Below, one piece after another: positions 46,570 through 59,192 of a stretch of DNA of 64,000 nucleotides (the stretch's first letter is position 1; each line of letters begins with the position of its first letter). A model generated the notes under the pieces. That model was given only the letters and a program-made list of their open reading frames with translations, had not been told where the DNA came from and did not search any database. Source of the DNA: Cymbidium sinense (taxonomy: Eukaryota > Streptophyta > Magnoliopsida > Asparagales > Orchidaceae); NCBI GenBank assembly GCA_021442155.1, contig CM038221.1:27991906-28055905 (forward strand), given 5' to 3'. A program made the translations under genes and the position numbers.

Positions 46570-48402
46570 AGTGAAAAATATACTAGAGTCAGATCGGCCG
46601 CGATGTTAAATAAGCAAGGGTTCCCACATTATGGACGGATGCGGGCAAAGAAGTTAGTCCATGAAACTAATTAGATTAGGATCTTGGAATATAGGTACTC
46701 GTAAATTAATGGAATTAATAGATATTATGGTCATGAAAGATAAATATTTTATGTGTTCAAGAAACTAAATGGGTTGGGAAGAAGGCGAGATTGATAGTTT
46801 AGGTTTTAAACTCAGATTGGTAGGTCGAACTAAATAAGGTGTGATTATAAATAAAAGTTTGAAGGATAATGTTATAAATATTAATAGATGTGGAGATAGA
46901 ATTATAGTTTTAAAGATTATTATCGATACCAAGATTATCAATGTTATAAGTGTTTACGCTCCCAACAGATGTAGTTCTCAAAAGAAAATTTTGGAATGAA
47001 TTAGAGGTATTAATACAAGATACTTTCAAAAAAAGTATTTATTGGGAGATTTAAATGTATTAGTAAGAATAGATAAGATTTTAAAGATTCATCATAATGA
47101 ATTAGACTAAGAAGGTGCAGACTATATTAGATTTCTAGTGATTTTGAATAGCTAATATTTTATTTAAGAAAAGAGATGAACATATTATTACTTATAAAAT
47201 GAATCTAGTAAACACGTGATTGATTATTTTCGATAAAAAAATAGATCGCTTAGATCAGAAAGATTGTAAAGTCATTCCAAGTGAAAAGAATTTAACATCG
47301 ATCGATAGTTTTAGATTTTAAGATGAGGTTGTAAGAGAAAATTAAATCAAATTATCAAGGATTAGATGACACTTAAAGAACATAAATAAAAATATTTTAA
47401 GAATACAAGATATTAAAATTTGGGATGTTTATAAGAAAAGTAATGTTATGTGAGAAAAAAATAAGTGAAATTAAACAAGACAAAAGATACGCTTGGAGAA
47501 TCAAAAGAAAACCTTTTAATAAGAATAGTTGGTGGTGAGTCGAAAAGAAAAGATAAAGAAATAAGAAGATTATTATAAAACTTGATTTAGATGTAAAACC
47601 CCGAATTGGGAAAGATATAAAGTCTGTAGAGATTCTAAGAAAGAATATATGACGAAAAAAATTTAGCTTTAAACGAGATTTATAGACAGATAGAAGGTGA
47701 AAGATGTATGTATAAGTTAGCCAACCAAAGAGATAGGAGAAGTAAAGACATAGTTCAAGTGAAGTGTATTAATGATGAAAATAATAAAGTATTTTTCTTA
47801 GAAATGGATATTAAAAATAGATGGATGAGGTATTTTGATAAACTTTTCAATGAAGGATCTAAAAGTACGATTGATTTTAGCAACCTTAATACCCTAAACA
47901 AAAATAGAGAATTTCATTTTTATCGTCATATTAATAAATCTAAAGTTAGAGAAGCTTTAAAGAAAATGAAATGTGGAAAAACAGTAGGATCTGATAATAT
48001 TCCAATAGAAGTGTGGAAATGCTTAGGAGATCAAGGAATTTCTTTTACAAATCTTTTAATATTATTTTAAAGACTAAAAGATGTCGATGAGTGGAGAAAG
48101 CGTTTATTGGTTTCTATATTTAGAATAAGATAAGTGAGTGTGCAAATTATAGAAGAATTAAGTTAATGTGTCATACATTAAAATTATGGGAGAGAGTAAT
48201 TAGGTTATGAGAGATGCATTAGATTTGCCTTATGTTAAAAGGTAGGTAGACCTAAAAGACTTGGTTAAGATGTATAAAAAATGACCTTAGTATACTTGAA
48301 TTAAATGAGAATTTGACACATAATAGGACACAATGAAGATGAAGGATTCATGTAGCTGACCCCATTTAGTGGAATTAAGGCTTGTTGTTGTTGTTGTTGT
48401 TG
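46570..48402 (+). mobile_element. RTE-type LINE, internally deleted
   Basis: Plus strand: leader, then endonuclease (RLGSWNIGT-like start; NINRCGDRIIVLKII; NVISVYAP) to about 47350. The linker and reverse-transcriptase N-terminus follow (47708-48070: NRWMRYFDKLFNEGS, ALKKMKCGKTVGSDNIPIEV). Near 48197-48210 the sequence jumps from the RT region (LMCHTLKLWERV) to the C-terminal DALDLPYVK block, removing the catalytic palm. It ends GGCTTGTTGTTG with a TTG tail (48382-48402). Many frameshifts are present. The left duplicate contains only its first 840 bp. Confidence 0.9.
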
Positions 48403-49090
48403 TATATTTATGTAAATTGAAAGAATTACTTCCCAAAATAGTTTAAATCATAATATAGGCTATTAGACTTCACTAGAAAGCAAATGGTCTTAGTTTCCAT
48501 AGGTTTTTTATGTATTGGTCAATCACACATATAATGTTTGATCATACTAATAATCCATAATAAAAAATGAATTACATATTGTACATGCAACTTGGCATGA
48601 CATAACCATTTGGGAAGTTGTTGCTAGCAATTAGATAGTCATTATGGTAAGAGAGTTAACATAGGTGCCTTTAGTTTGTTATCAAGTCCCTTAAATTTGA
48701 TGTAAAGTCCTTTCATAAGCTTTCCACACTTTTCAAAAGTCTTGATTAATTACATCCAATGTGATTTACTCTATGGTGCATTAGTAGAACTCAATCACAA
48801 ATAGGTTATCGTTGCATTGGTGATTGGTCGAGACAACTTATCAAACACCTTGTTCTTCACTTTGTTCTTATTTGATCGCCATAATAAAATGTTATAAGAC
48901 ACCAACTTCCTATGTCAAGTTTGATATAGCTTAAATTGAGCTTGTGGATACTATGTGGCTAGCAATCTTCATACATAAATGGTCACTTTCTCCAACAATT
49001 AGTGTTTCCAATGTTTCATTATCATATACAAAGTTAAGAGCTCCATGTCATAACTAGAATAATTTTTGTAAACAACATGGAATATCTTTG
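48403..49090 (-). other. Possible 3' part of the gypsy relic
   Basis: Plausibly the downstream part of the minus-strand gypsy element that follows, but no domain is readable here. Otherwise unremarkable. Confidence 0.3.
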
Positions 49091-51900
49091 AATTGAAAGC
49101 CATAGTCCATCCATCCCATCAAAACATATGGTATAATTGGATGCATCCTTGACTTAAACAATCACCCCAAGTTTCGAAGAGCAAGTATTGATGCCTCATT
49201 GATCTTTTTTCTAAGCAAATGAAGGTACTCTACTTTTCACATCATGGAAGGTATGACTGGCACCATAAGGGGATGCAACGGAAGAAGTGATGGTTGAATT
49301 TCTCATTTATTAACAGGCACCCATGAAACTCCTTACTTTTAAATGGTGCAATGTTGGGGCTAACTCTGGATCATCATTACCATGGTTATGATGAAGCTAA
49401 GGTAGACAAGTTTGATGCCACAAAACTCAACCTTTTGAGATTAAGTACAAAATTGGAATCTTGCAAAAGCCTTCAAATATGTTCTAGGTGCTACAAATGC
49501 TCCTCCAAGTTGTTGTGGTCTACTAAAATATCATGTAAATAAACAATTCCAAATTTATCGAAAAAGGGAACAATACACAATTCATTAGTCTCGTGAAGGT
49601 TTACAATGTATTGTAAGGTCTATATAATATCACCCACCATTTGTCAAATTCATGTCTTGTTTTTGGTACATTACAAGATTCTAGAGCATTCCAGGAATAA
49701 TCTTCTTTAACATGATTCTGGTGGGAGTTGTACTTCAAATCCAAGCTGGAGATGTACTTGGTAGGTTGCATATGATCAATCAACTCCTAGAACTGCATTG
49801 ATGGATAGTAGATCTTGATGGTAATCATGTTCAATGACTTGTAATCAATGCACATTCATCATCTTCTATTCTTCTTCAATACAAATACAATCAATGATCA
49901 ACCTAGTGAACTACTCGTTTAGATCACTCATTATACCAAGTATGGCACTTGACAACTAATATCCTAAGACTTTAGTAGAAAATGGTAGTACATGAGTTCA
50001 ATTTGGAAATGGAACTCCCCCAATTAATGGCAATTTGTGTTTCACAAGTCTCTTGAATGGTAAACTCCTCACCTAAAAAGGTAGAAAATCATTGTAAGGG
50101 TTTGTTAATGTGCTTGCCCTATGAAGAGTCAAGTATAGATGAAATAAAAGTAATCTTATTTTGGCAATCATCTCACAAAGTAGTACAAAACCAAGATTGA
50201 TAATAATCATCTCTTTGCTTAACGGAGATGGTGTAAGGGTTAGCTCTAAATGTAGTGTAAGACATCATCAACTACTAATCTAAATCGTTATCATCATTAG
50301 AAGTAGATGGCATCACACTTGCAGAGGTATGGATTGCTAAAAATCATGTGGTAGACATTAAGAGGCATAATCTTGCGTGTAAAAGCAACACTACCTATCC
50401 ACTTTGTACTCAAATTTCTTGATGAATCACCCAAAGGAATAGGAATTTGGATGGGCTAAGGACTCCAACCTTAATTTGTCAATGAGTGCCTCTGGAATCA
50501 AGCTATTCTTAATTCAAATCTCAAAAAAACATGAAACTATGCTCATCATAACTAATATATTCAACCATTAAAAGCCCTTCTTTGGCCTCATCTTATTATT
50601 GGCCATGATATATAGAAGCAATCTTTTGTTGTTATCTTCTTCCATACACCTTTTTGGGGTTGTCCTTGTTGTTGTATATGTTGTATCAACAATTGCTCTT
50701 TTTGCCTAATCGGTGAACTTTGTTATTTTTGTTGTTCGAGGTATTGTAAAGGTTGATTAGGATTTGTCACTTGCTATTTTTGCAAAACAAACTATCATTC
50801 CATCACTTTGCAAGTTGTAATAGCAATTTGGAATGTTGTGAATGTATAACCGATTGTTGTGTCTATTGTCAACTTTTACTAAGACACTTTTGTCGCCTAT
50901 TATACCACACCAATCTAGACTATTTCTGCAAATTCCACAATGGTATACTTAACCACTCTATCTTTGGCTTTAATTTTGAGTAAAGCTTCAAACACTTATG
51001 GACACACTTAGTGTCCTTAGGATCACAAGGTTGACTATTTGTAACATAAGATATTATGTTATTATTAATTTTATTCCACCTTCCTCTTTTTCCTTAACTT
51101 TTTTCCTTATCATTCTTATAGTTTTTTTTGTCACCAAATTTGTCAGATTCTTGTCTTTTATGGCCATCACCTCAACACTGGCTTCATTGATCAAGGTGAT
51201 TGGGAATAACTCCAATTCTCAATGAAGACTGTCATGCAATCTTATGATGATCATGGTTGGGGTTTCTTCTAGAATAATATCTATATTAAATGTCTTCTGG
51301 AATTCAATATGTAGTCATGTATGAACTATCTTAATCTTGATCTCAACTTCTACCATTGAATCAACCTTTCTTGCTCGTAGCCAAGGGGATACTTTTCTTG
51401 TCTAGATTGTCCTTGAACTAACTCTAAGTCATCATTGTCTAATCATGGCTCCTACCTTATACATAAGGCCATAGCTAAATAACTTCAATCTCGTGAATGC
51501 TATCACAAAAGAAAAGTAGATCTCAAGGTGCACAAACCAATTATCAAACTTCTTAGTGTTAATCGTCCCATCATAGGTTGGAAAATTAATCTTAGAGTCA
51601 ACATTACACTCTCATTGGATCTCCAATGAAAAACTCAAGCAAGTGAACCTCTTCATTCTTTGTGTCCTTGTCATCTTCAAGAATTTCACTGGATTGACAA
51701 CTCCTTATGTTTTCTTGCATGGGTAACTACCATAGTTTGTTATGACTCATTGTCAGGTTATGAATTGTCAAAAGGTTCCTCCTATAGCCTCCAATCTACT
51801 TTCAAGCTTACCAATATTTGTTGTTGTAAATGTCCCTACTTGATTGGCGATTAGCTTAACCCCTTCATATATTTAGGAGTTGCTCTAGATTGGTGATAAG
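49090..51900 (-). mobile_element. Decayed Ty3/gypsy retrotransposon, minus strand
   Basis: From right to left. Gag: INFPTYDGTINTKKFDNWFV near 51450-51590, with the usual 'F.YDG...F..W' start. Reverse transcriptase: MCIDYKSLNMITIK, then LIDHMQPTKYISSLDLKYNS (49601-49870), corresponding to MCIDYRALNKITIK...YPIPRIDDLLDQL...KIDLRSGYHQ. The catalytic region reads IVYLHDILVDHNNLEEHL (49500-49560); the YxDD motif is YLHD, so it is inactive. A following RNase H-like piece contains ASILALR near 49170-49200. LTRs were not identified. Confidence 0.75.
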
Positions 51901-53210
51901 GCATGTTCTTTTCCCCATTATTTTCCCCACATGCAAAACCTATGAACTCTGTTACTAAATAGATGATTCGAAACTCAAGCAATCAAGTATCCAATAGTTA
52001 ACTAAATGATCTAAAAGAATTGAATATGAGAGTGGAAAGAAACTATGAACAAGCCCGTGAATGATTCCTTCTCACCTTCTCTTTGTAAAACTCCTCTCCA
52101 GTAGTGGCAACTTGTGTCTAAATAATAAATGCAATATTTTGAATAAAATTAAGCAAAATTTCTAAGTATAGTTGCTTGGCAATTTTTTTCTAACCTCATA
52201 GTTTTGACCAAAAAATGAGGGAGGTAGGAATGTGGCATACAGCTACCCCCATATTACAACCAACAAAGCAAAGAAAAGCAAAGAGAGAGAGCGATAGAGA
52301 GGAAAGTGAGAGATAGGAGAGAATTCCCACATCTAAAATTTAAAAAATTAAAATCATATCTTCATTGCACCATTTAACACCTATTTATAATATAAATAGA
52401 AAGCTTAAAATCCTAATTAATTACAATAATCAAGGAAAGAATATCTCCCTAAAATATAAAATCTAAAACCAACATTCCTAACTTCAAGGTAACAAACTCT
52501 TAAATACAAAAAATTAATCTATTCATAAACCTAACATCTACGAATAGATAAAAGCAGAAAATTTTAATTAAATTCCATCATAAAATGAGTTGAAAAAAAT
52601 CCAAATAGATCACATGCAAATCCAACTAGTCCAATTCTGAGCAATCCATCTTACATCTTTTCAAGTCAGCTTTCATTGCTCGAATGTGGTCAACTATCTG
52701 GTAAGCTAAATTGATCCTCCTATTTAAAAAAATACAAGAAATTCTAGTAGTTTAGAAAAACCAAATGGAAAATAGTTGAAATGATTTTTATAAGTAATTT
52801 GTTTTAGGTATTTTACCTTAACAATTCTAAAAATCTAGAAGAACTAGATGAAAATTCAAAAAATAAACAAAATAGTATTATATCACATAATATTGCCTAA
52901 CACAATAGCTATGATTCACTGCAAAACTCTAAATAACATAAATTAATCCATGTAGCCCAAATGGTTATAATCGATTCCAAAAAGTCAGAACAAGGCATAA
53001 CAAAAAAAAACTAGCATTTTTGGACTAATTTTTAATTTTTAAATATTTGAACCTCTCATAACTTTTGATTTGAATTATTTTATTAGGATGTTATCTTCCT
53101 TTAGATAACAGATTTGAATGTTTGCTTGATTCTGATAGAATTAGATTTGTATTTAATATGTAATCATATTTTTATAACTTTATTTCTATAAATAAAATTT
53201 TTTAATATAA
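51900..53210. other. Possible leader/LTR area of the minus-strand gypsy relic
   Basis: Contains an AAAGCAAAGAGAGAGAGCGA purine run (52262-52320) and, on the minus strand, a TATAAATAGG box (about 52379-52395) that could be an LTR promoter. No second LTR was found, so the call is tentative. Confidence 0.3.
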
Positions 53211-53246
<36 letters not shown>

Positions 53247-53247
53247 G
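53211..53247. repeat. (TTA)n microsatellite
   Basis: About twelve TTA/ATT trinucleotides. Confidence 0.95.
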
Positions 53248-54750
53248 TTTAGCAATGGAATAAATGAAATTATTTGTCCAACTAAGTGTTGTCTAGAACT
53301 AATTTGTGCACACTATCTTCAACTCCCTCTTTCATCATTTTTTTTATATTAGATCCCTAATCTGATCATATCACCAAAAATCTTAATCTTATTGAACTTG
53401 AACCTTGCCCAGCATCTCGCTTACTAAACCCATGAAAACCTAGCATATCACATGCAATTCTCCAGCACTAATGGTGACACACTCATTCACAGGCTTGTGT
53501 CACACAAGCTACAAGCACACCCATGCACTCCATATTTGATCCCTTGCCAATAAACAATCCTCCGCATTTTCACACGACTTGCCGATAACTCTACGCACAC
53601 ATTTATCTGCACATTATCGCACACAAATCACAAAATGCACGAATATGTTCACTTATAGCCTAGCATCAATATCAACTAGAAAATTTCATGCACAAGCCTT
53701 TACCATCCTTAGGCATACACTAACAGCCCGCACACATATAACTCACCGCATGAGTATACTACATACATCTCAAATGCTTCACAAGTACATCCAACTCCCT
53801 CTATAATAGTTCCTTGTGCTTTGCAACATTAATACATCCATGACAACATAGAACTTTTAGTTTCTCCTCAAATCACAATGCTAGCTGAATCATGATCACT
53901 AAAATCTATCATCAGGCACTCATAGTTGAACATCAATTCACATAGCTACCAACAGCTTAAAATAGATCTACTTGCACAAAAATCACAACTTTCTAACGTT
54001 TGACTGCTACAATAAGGTATAATATTTGTTGATGTTATGACAAATTGCATATATATAAAAAATCTTATAAATATTCATAAAAAATGATTAGTTGAACTCC
54101 AATACAGATTTGCTAAGACATCTTCTTGTATCTTATCACACCTAGTGAAAATTACACACGAATGAACAAAGTGATCCACCAAAAACTATCATGCTTATTA
54201 TAACATAATCCTGGAGTTACTTTCAGCACAACCAAATTATTTTTAAAATGAAAGAAGAATGACCATTTTTGCTAAAACATTTGCCAATAACTATTTAAAA
54301 TTAAATTTGTTAGCATGTCATTTAGATATCATGTTAGGTTACACTAACATGCTACATCATTATTAATTGAAGTCATGATACTCACTCTAGAATAATTTTA
54401 ATAAATATTTTGGCAAAATAAATAAATTTGAAAGGTGAATCACCAATGGTCTTACTCAAAATGATAACAAAACTTATACAAGCACCAATATGATAGAGAA
54501 TTACAAGACCATTTTGAAACAAATGAAGAAAAACTTGTATCAAAAGCATCCACTAGTAAGCCATCTATTATACCACAAAATCCTTCACCTAACATTGGAA
54601 CTGATTCTAAAATCTATGATAACTTATTTTATGATTTAGATAAATTTATACAATTAACCTAATATTGTGTGAGCTAGGAGGCTCATTTTGACATATCAAT
54701 GTCATGCTTGTAACAACAGTGTTGATCAAAATTGCCCTCACCAAGGACAT
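53248..54750. other. Non-genic DNA
   Basis: No domain recognised. The stretch 53450-53800 is rich in CACAC/CATGCAC words and gives one 75-codon frame with no known motif. Confidence 0.4.
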
Positions 54751-54779
54751 GAAAACTATGGAACACCTGATGTAGACTA

Positions 54780-57060
54780 TGATCATCCCACTATTGATCA
54801 CCATTCACGCACTCAAAAGATCGAGATAAATGCTCCCCACATTTGAGGGTCTTCATGGCCTTGATACATTTAAAAATAGATGACTTTTACTTATAATGAG
54901 ATGGTTGACATATTATGTGTCAAATCTGTCAAAATGAAGTTGTCAAAATCAGTTCATCACTACTGGAAAAACATTATTAATGATATTGACCTCTAGGGAA
55001 CTACCCTCATCTCTATTTGACCTAAGAAGAAAGTGATTCTAAAACAAAAGTATTTGTCACTCCACCAGAAGGATAACTTGTTAAAAATCATTTGAATTGT
55101 AGGCAAGGTTCTAAAACAATTAATAGTTTTCTTAATTAAATTAAGAAGCCTATATCAATGTATGATATTTATAAGGAAAACTGACAGGCCACCAAATTTA
55201 TCAATGGCCTTCATTCTAACATAGGGTTAGCTAACATAAGGTTAGAAGTGCATTTATATAATCCAAATACGATGAGAAATGCTTAGCCCACAATTTTTTA
55301 GTAGAAAAATAATATAAGCTTTCATCACACAATTTCTCATCAACGTAACTTTTGATCGATTTCAACTACCTACACTTGGGTTGGACACTATAGATTTCAA
55401 CCATAGGCGAATGGACAAGGTTTAGTTTCCACATCTCAATCTACAAAATAACAAGAGGTTGTGTTGGTTAACGCTTCAACGATCACTTGATTCCACCATT
55501 GCCAAAAGCTTCATACGAAATTGTCCATAATCTTTTGATGCATCAAGAGAATCAAGGTTCCAACAAGTAAAAAAATAGGATCAATTTACAAATGTAATTG
55601 ATGATGACTCTCTCTCAAATGAGAAATTTTTATGACATTCCTACACAATTGCATACTGTAAGATGAATTTTCACATTATTAGCCACTTCTAGACACTGGA
55701 AATGCACTAGTATCTTGCAAGTGCATGCATCTTAGTATGATAAGTGATGCAAATTAGATCTTGATGGTGGGAGTTCTATGAACATTGTCTCAAATGCAAT
55801 TTCACAAAGAGTTGGTTTGACACCGAAGTTGCATAGTACCCCTTTACAAGTGGCTCAGGCGAACCAGACATCCCTAAATATTATAAAATAATGTCTACTA
55901 CATATCCAAATAAAAAGTTACAATTTGCAATTACAACATATGGTGTGATGCCCTCCAAATGAATGTTGTGCCATCCTCTTAAGATGTGAAGACTACTTTT
56001 AGTCAAGTCCCTAAGGCTAGACTACAGCTTTTGCCCATTGTTTAATCAACTACTAATTCCACCAAACATCTAAAATTAAGGCACAAGCATAAGCCTCCAC
56101 TATTTTAACCATATCGTATTATGCTTCTAGTTTGTTTTTATTTTGTGGTAAAAAATCCTCTCAAAGAATAGATTATGCGGTGATCCTTGAGTCCACCATA
56201 TTACTTCTATAAATCAAACATGATATTTCTTCTCTTGTTTCTAAAAATCATTAACCTACTGTGATTTCATTCTATCAGAATTCATAACACTACTTCAAAT
56301 GAACAACCCAATAAGCTTCCTCCTATTAAAGACTGTCAGCATAATATTTATTTGATGTTGAGTCCATAAATACCAAATTGAGCACACTACAGAATGAAAC
56401 CCATGGAGCTAAGCTCAAATATCAAATAGATAGACTAATACAGAAATAATTTATGCGAAAAGTTTAAGTCCATGTGTTATCCAAGTATTATTGATGTCAA
56501 AGAAATATAGTTACGGGCATATGTGTTGAAAGTTGCAAGCAACAAAATAATTGCAAAGTATAAATTCCCCATGCCAGGATTGGATTACATACTAAGTGCT
56601 TGGTCAATTCATTGGTAAGTTCTTGATGTACATTGATGACATACAAATTTATAGCTAAATTGAAATTGAATATCTTAATAATTTGCATCAAATAATGCCT
56701 TGTTAAAAGATTAAAATTATATATTAATCTCAAAAAATGCACATTTCCGTTTAAAATTCATATTTCTTGGCTTTATAGATCTTCTGAAGACCTTGAAATA
56801 TATCCGTCAAAAATTTAAAAAAATCCTTAATTAATCTATTAACTTCTATCTTTTTAAGCGTTTTCTTGAGTTAGCTACATTTTATAAACAGCCCGTTATA
56901 AACTTTAATACTATCACCACCCTTATAAAAAAATTATAAAAAAAAAAAAGATTAAAAGACGCTCAAAATGCAAGATGAAAATTTTTCCTGAAAATTGTAC
57001 CCACTATTTGCATGTCCAGAAAATGGGAAAATATATTTTTATAAACTTTACATTTAATTT
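54780..57060 (+). mobile_element. Decayed Ty3/gypsy retrotransposon, plus strand
   Basis: Gag pieces: MKLSKSVHHYWKNI near 54930-54975 (family usual AKMKLxGxAxxYW). Protease: DGGSSMNIVSNAISQRVGLT near 55763-55825, of the IDGGSxxNVVS type (D, G and S retained). Downstream lie palm-distal RT pieces: LGFI-like and YPSKIK near 56760-56820, then KRLKDAQNARCKF near 56945-56980. Stops occur throughout. It is opposite in orientation and different in protease type from the element at 3144-13335. Confidence 0.72.
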
Positions 57061-57372
57061 CAATCATTTCAATATATAAAAGTATATATATGAATTATTG
57101 TGTTTAAAAGCAATTACTCACAAAAATCAATTTCCTAAACTTTTTAATTAAATTTACTATTGATTGAATTAATTCACTGCTCATCTAAATTTGATTTTCT
57201 CCAAATAATATTATATGCAACGATGAATCGAGAAATAAAAAATTGTAATTTACTAGAAATTATTTTATTTATATTATTGATTAATTAAATAATAGCATAA
57301 ACCAAAAATATTCCCTTATATTCTTATCCATTCCTTTTTATGCATATCTAAAGCTGTGCTAGGAGCGGAAGT

Positions 57373-57478
57373 CAGAAGAAATAAAGAGGAAAAAAAAAGG
57401 AGAAAGGAAGAAGAAGAAGAGGAGGAGCATGAGAAGAGGAAAGGAAGAAGAGAAGAAAGGAAGAAAAGAGAAAAATTA
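57373..57478. repeat. Polypurine tract
   Basis: About 105 bp of nearly pure A/G (GAAGAAGAAGAGGAGGAG and similar), interrupted only by a CAT. Both strands give low-complexity open frames, which are not genes. Confidence 0.9.
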
Positions 57479-58733
57479 AGAATCCATATAAGAAATCCGA
57501 TTTTTAATATTTTCTTCTGTAAATTAAGCATGAATTTCAAGTAAAAGTTTTGGAAACTTAAAAGAGGAGAAACCTTTTTAAGATAAAATTTTTATTTGAG
57601 TTAATTAATTTAGTTTTAAATTATCAATATAAAAATTTACAATAAATTGGGGAAAACGTTATTTTAGGTTGTCAATAAAAGATCAAGATTCGAAGAAGTA
57701 AAAAATCAAGAAATTAATGCCGAGAAAAGTTATCAATTGAAAAAGATATACAATTTCTAATTTAAGAAGCAAATGTTTTTTAGTCTTTTTGCCTGGGTAT
57801 TTAAATGTAAATTATACTTATGCATGAAATGCATTCTAAATTCTTTATATTGTGAGATGCATGGTTATATGTTATAACTTACCATTAATGTGTAAATGAC
57901 CAACAGGCTCATAATTATATGTATAACAATTACATAAATATTTTGTCAATTGGTAACACTTCGAAAAGAAAGTATCTAATATATGTAAATTACACACACA
58001 CGCACACAAACATATATACATGCATACATACATACACATACATACATACAAATGATCAACATATTTTAAAAATAAAGCACATATTTACTCAAAATTGTTC
58101 AATAGATAATGTTGAGTTTTATTTGGACTCTATTAAACTTTATGACATAACCTTCAAGCTAGATTTATACCCTATATTAAATGGTGTGAGTTTTTAGCTC
58201 ACTACCAATAAACCTAAAACGCCAGGAATAAAGTATTATACAACCAAAATAAAGAAATAATATTAGAAAATAAATAAGTAAAAGAATGATTTGATGTAAA
58301 TAACTAAGGTGTAAGTATTTAATTCATTAACTAGAATATTAATATGAAGAAATTTGCTAATTGCATTCTCTTATTATTTCATTTATGTAAGCATATTAAC
58401 ATAGATCCTTATGTAAAAAAAAATTATCATTGAATGTTAGAGCATGTATTACTCAACCAGTTTTATAATCATGTTCAATCGTAAATGCATGCATGTTATT
58501 TAATATTCTTGATTATTTGAATTATGTATTAGAGTTATTTATGCTTTTGAGTTTAATAGCTCACTAAATTATTGTTATTTTGATTTAAAAAATAAAAGAT
58601 AAAATTGAGATTGAATAAAAATCAAATTAAATTTTATTATCACAATTCATTGGTATTTAATGTAAGATATAAATAGTGTTGAGATATTAAATGAGATTTA
58701 ATATTTTATATATAAATCTTGAGATCTATTAGA

Positions 58734-58735
<2 letters not shown>

Positions 58736-58768
<33 letters not shown>
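58736..58768. repeat. (AT)n microsatellite
   Basis: About 16 AT dinucleotides. Confidence 0.95.
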
Positions 58769-58772
<4 letters not shown>

Positions 58773-59192
58773 GTATGCATTGCTTTTGATTACTTTTGTT
58801 GATTTAATTTTATTGAATTTGAGCAATTGGTAATAAAGTGTTATATGTAGATTTTGGTACATTTGGGTGATTAAATTTATCTCTCACTCCATTCTGGTGA
58901 GTAGCATACTAGAATGATTGTTGAAGTTTCATTCAATCACGTGAATTGTACCCACCTTCATTATGTCTTGTATCAATTTTGAAAAGAGTCATCATGGGGA
59001 GTGACAGCAAGTTGTTAAAGCCTTGGACTAATAAAGGCATTACAAACTACATCACCACTTCTAAAACTATATGATTTTAAGAAAAAAATTTGTGATAGTA
59101 TAGTTTATGCTCTTACCTAGCCAAAAAGATTACCCATGCACATATTTTTATACTCTCATTCAAACTTAAAAATATTGGTGACTTTATTTACT

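Larger units (their letters stand above)
43047..47390 (+). repeat. Segmental duplication, right copy
   Basis: Matches 1-14502 apart from the LTR element. It starts only 41 bp upstream (in gene direction) of a CCDC174-like exon, so this copy lies in or extends from that gene's intron. It keeps the uninterrupted target of the Tat element near 46240 and the full run of the RTE LINE beyond the point where the left copy is cut. Confidence 0.9.
57060..59192. other. AT-rich DNA with simple repeats
   Basis: Holds the purine tract at 57373-57478, a CACACA/CATACA microsatellite at 57990-58050 and an (AT)n at 58736-58768. No gene is recognised. Confidence 0.5.
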
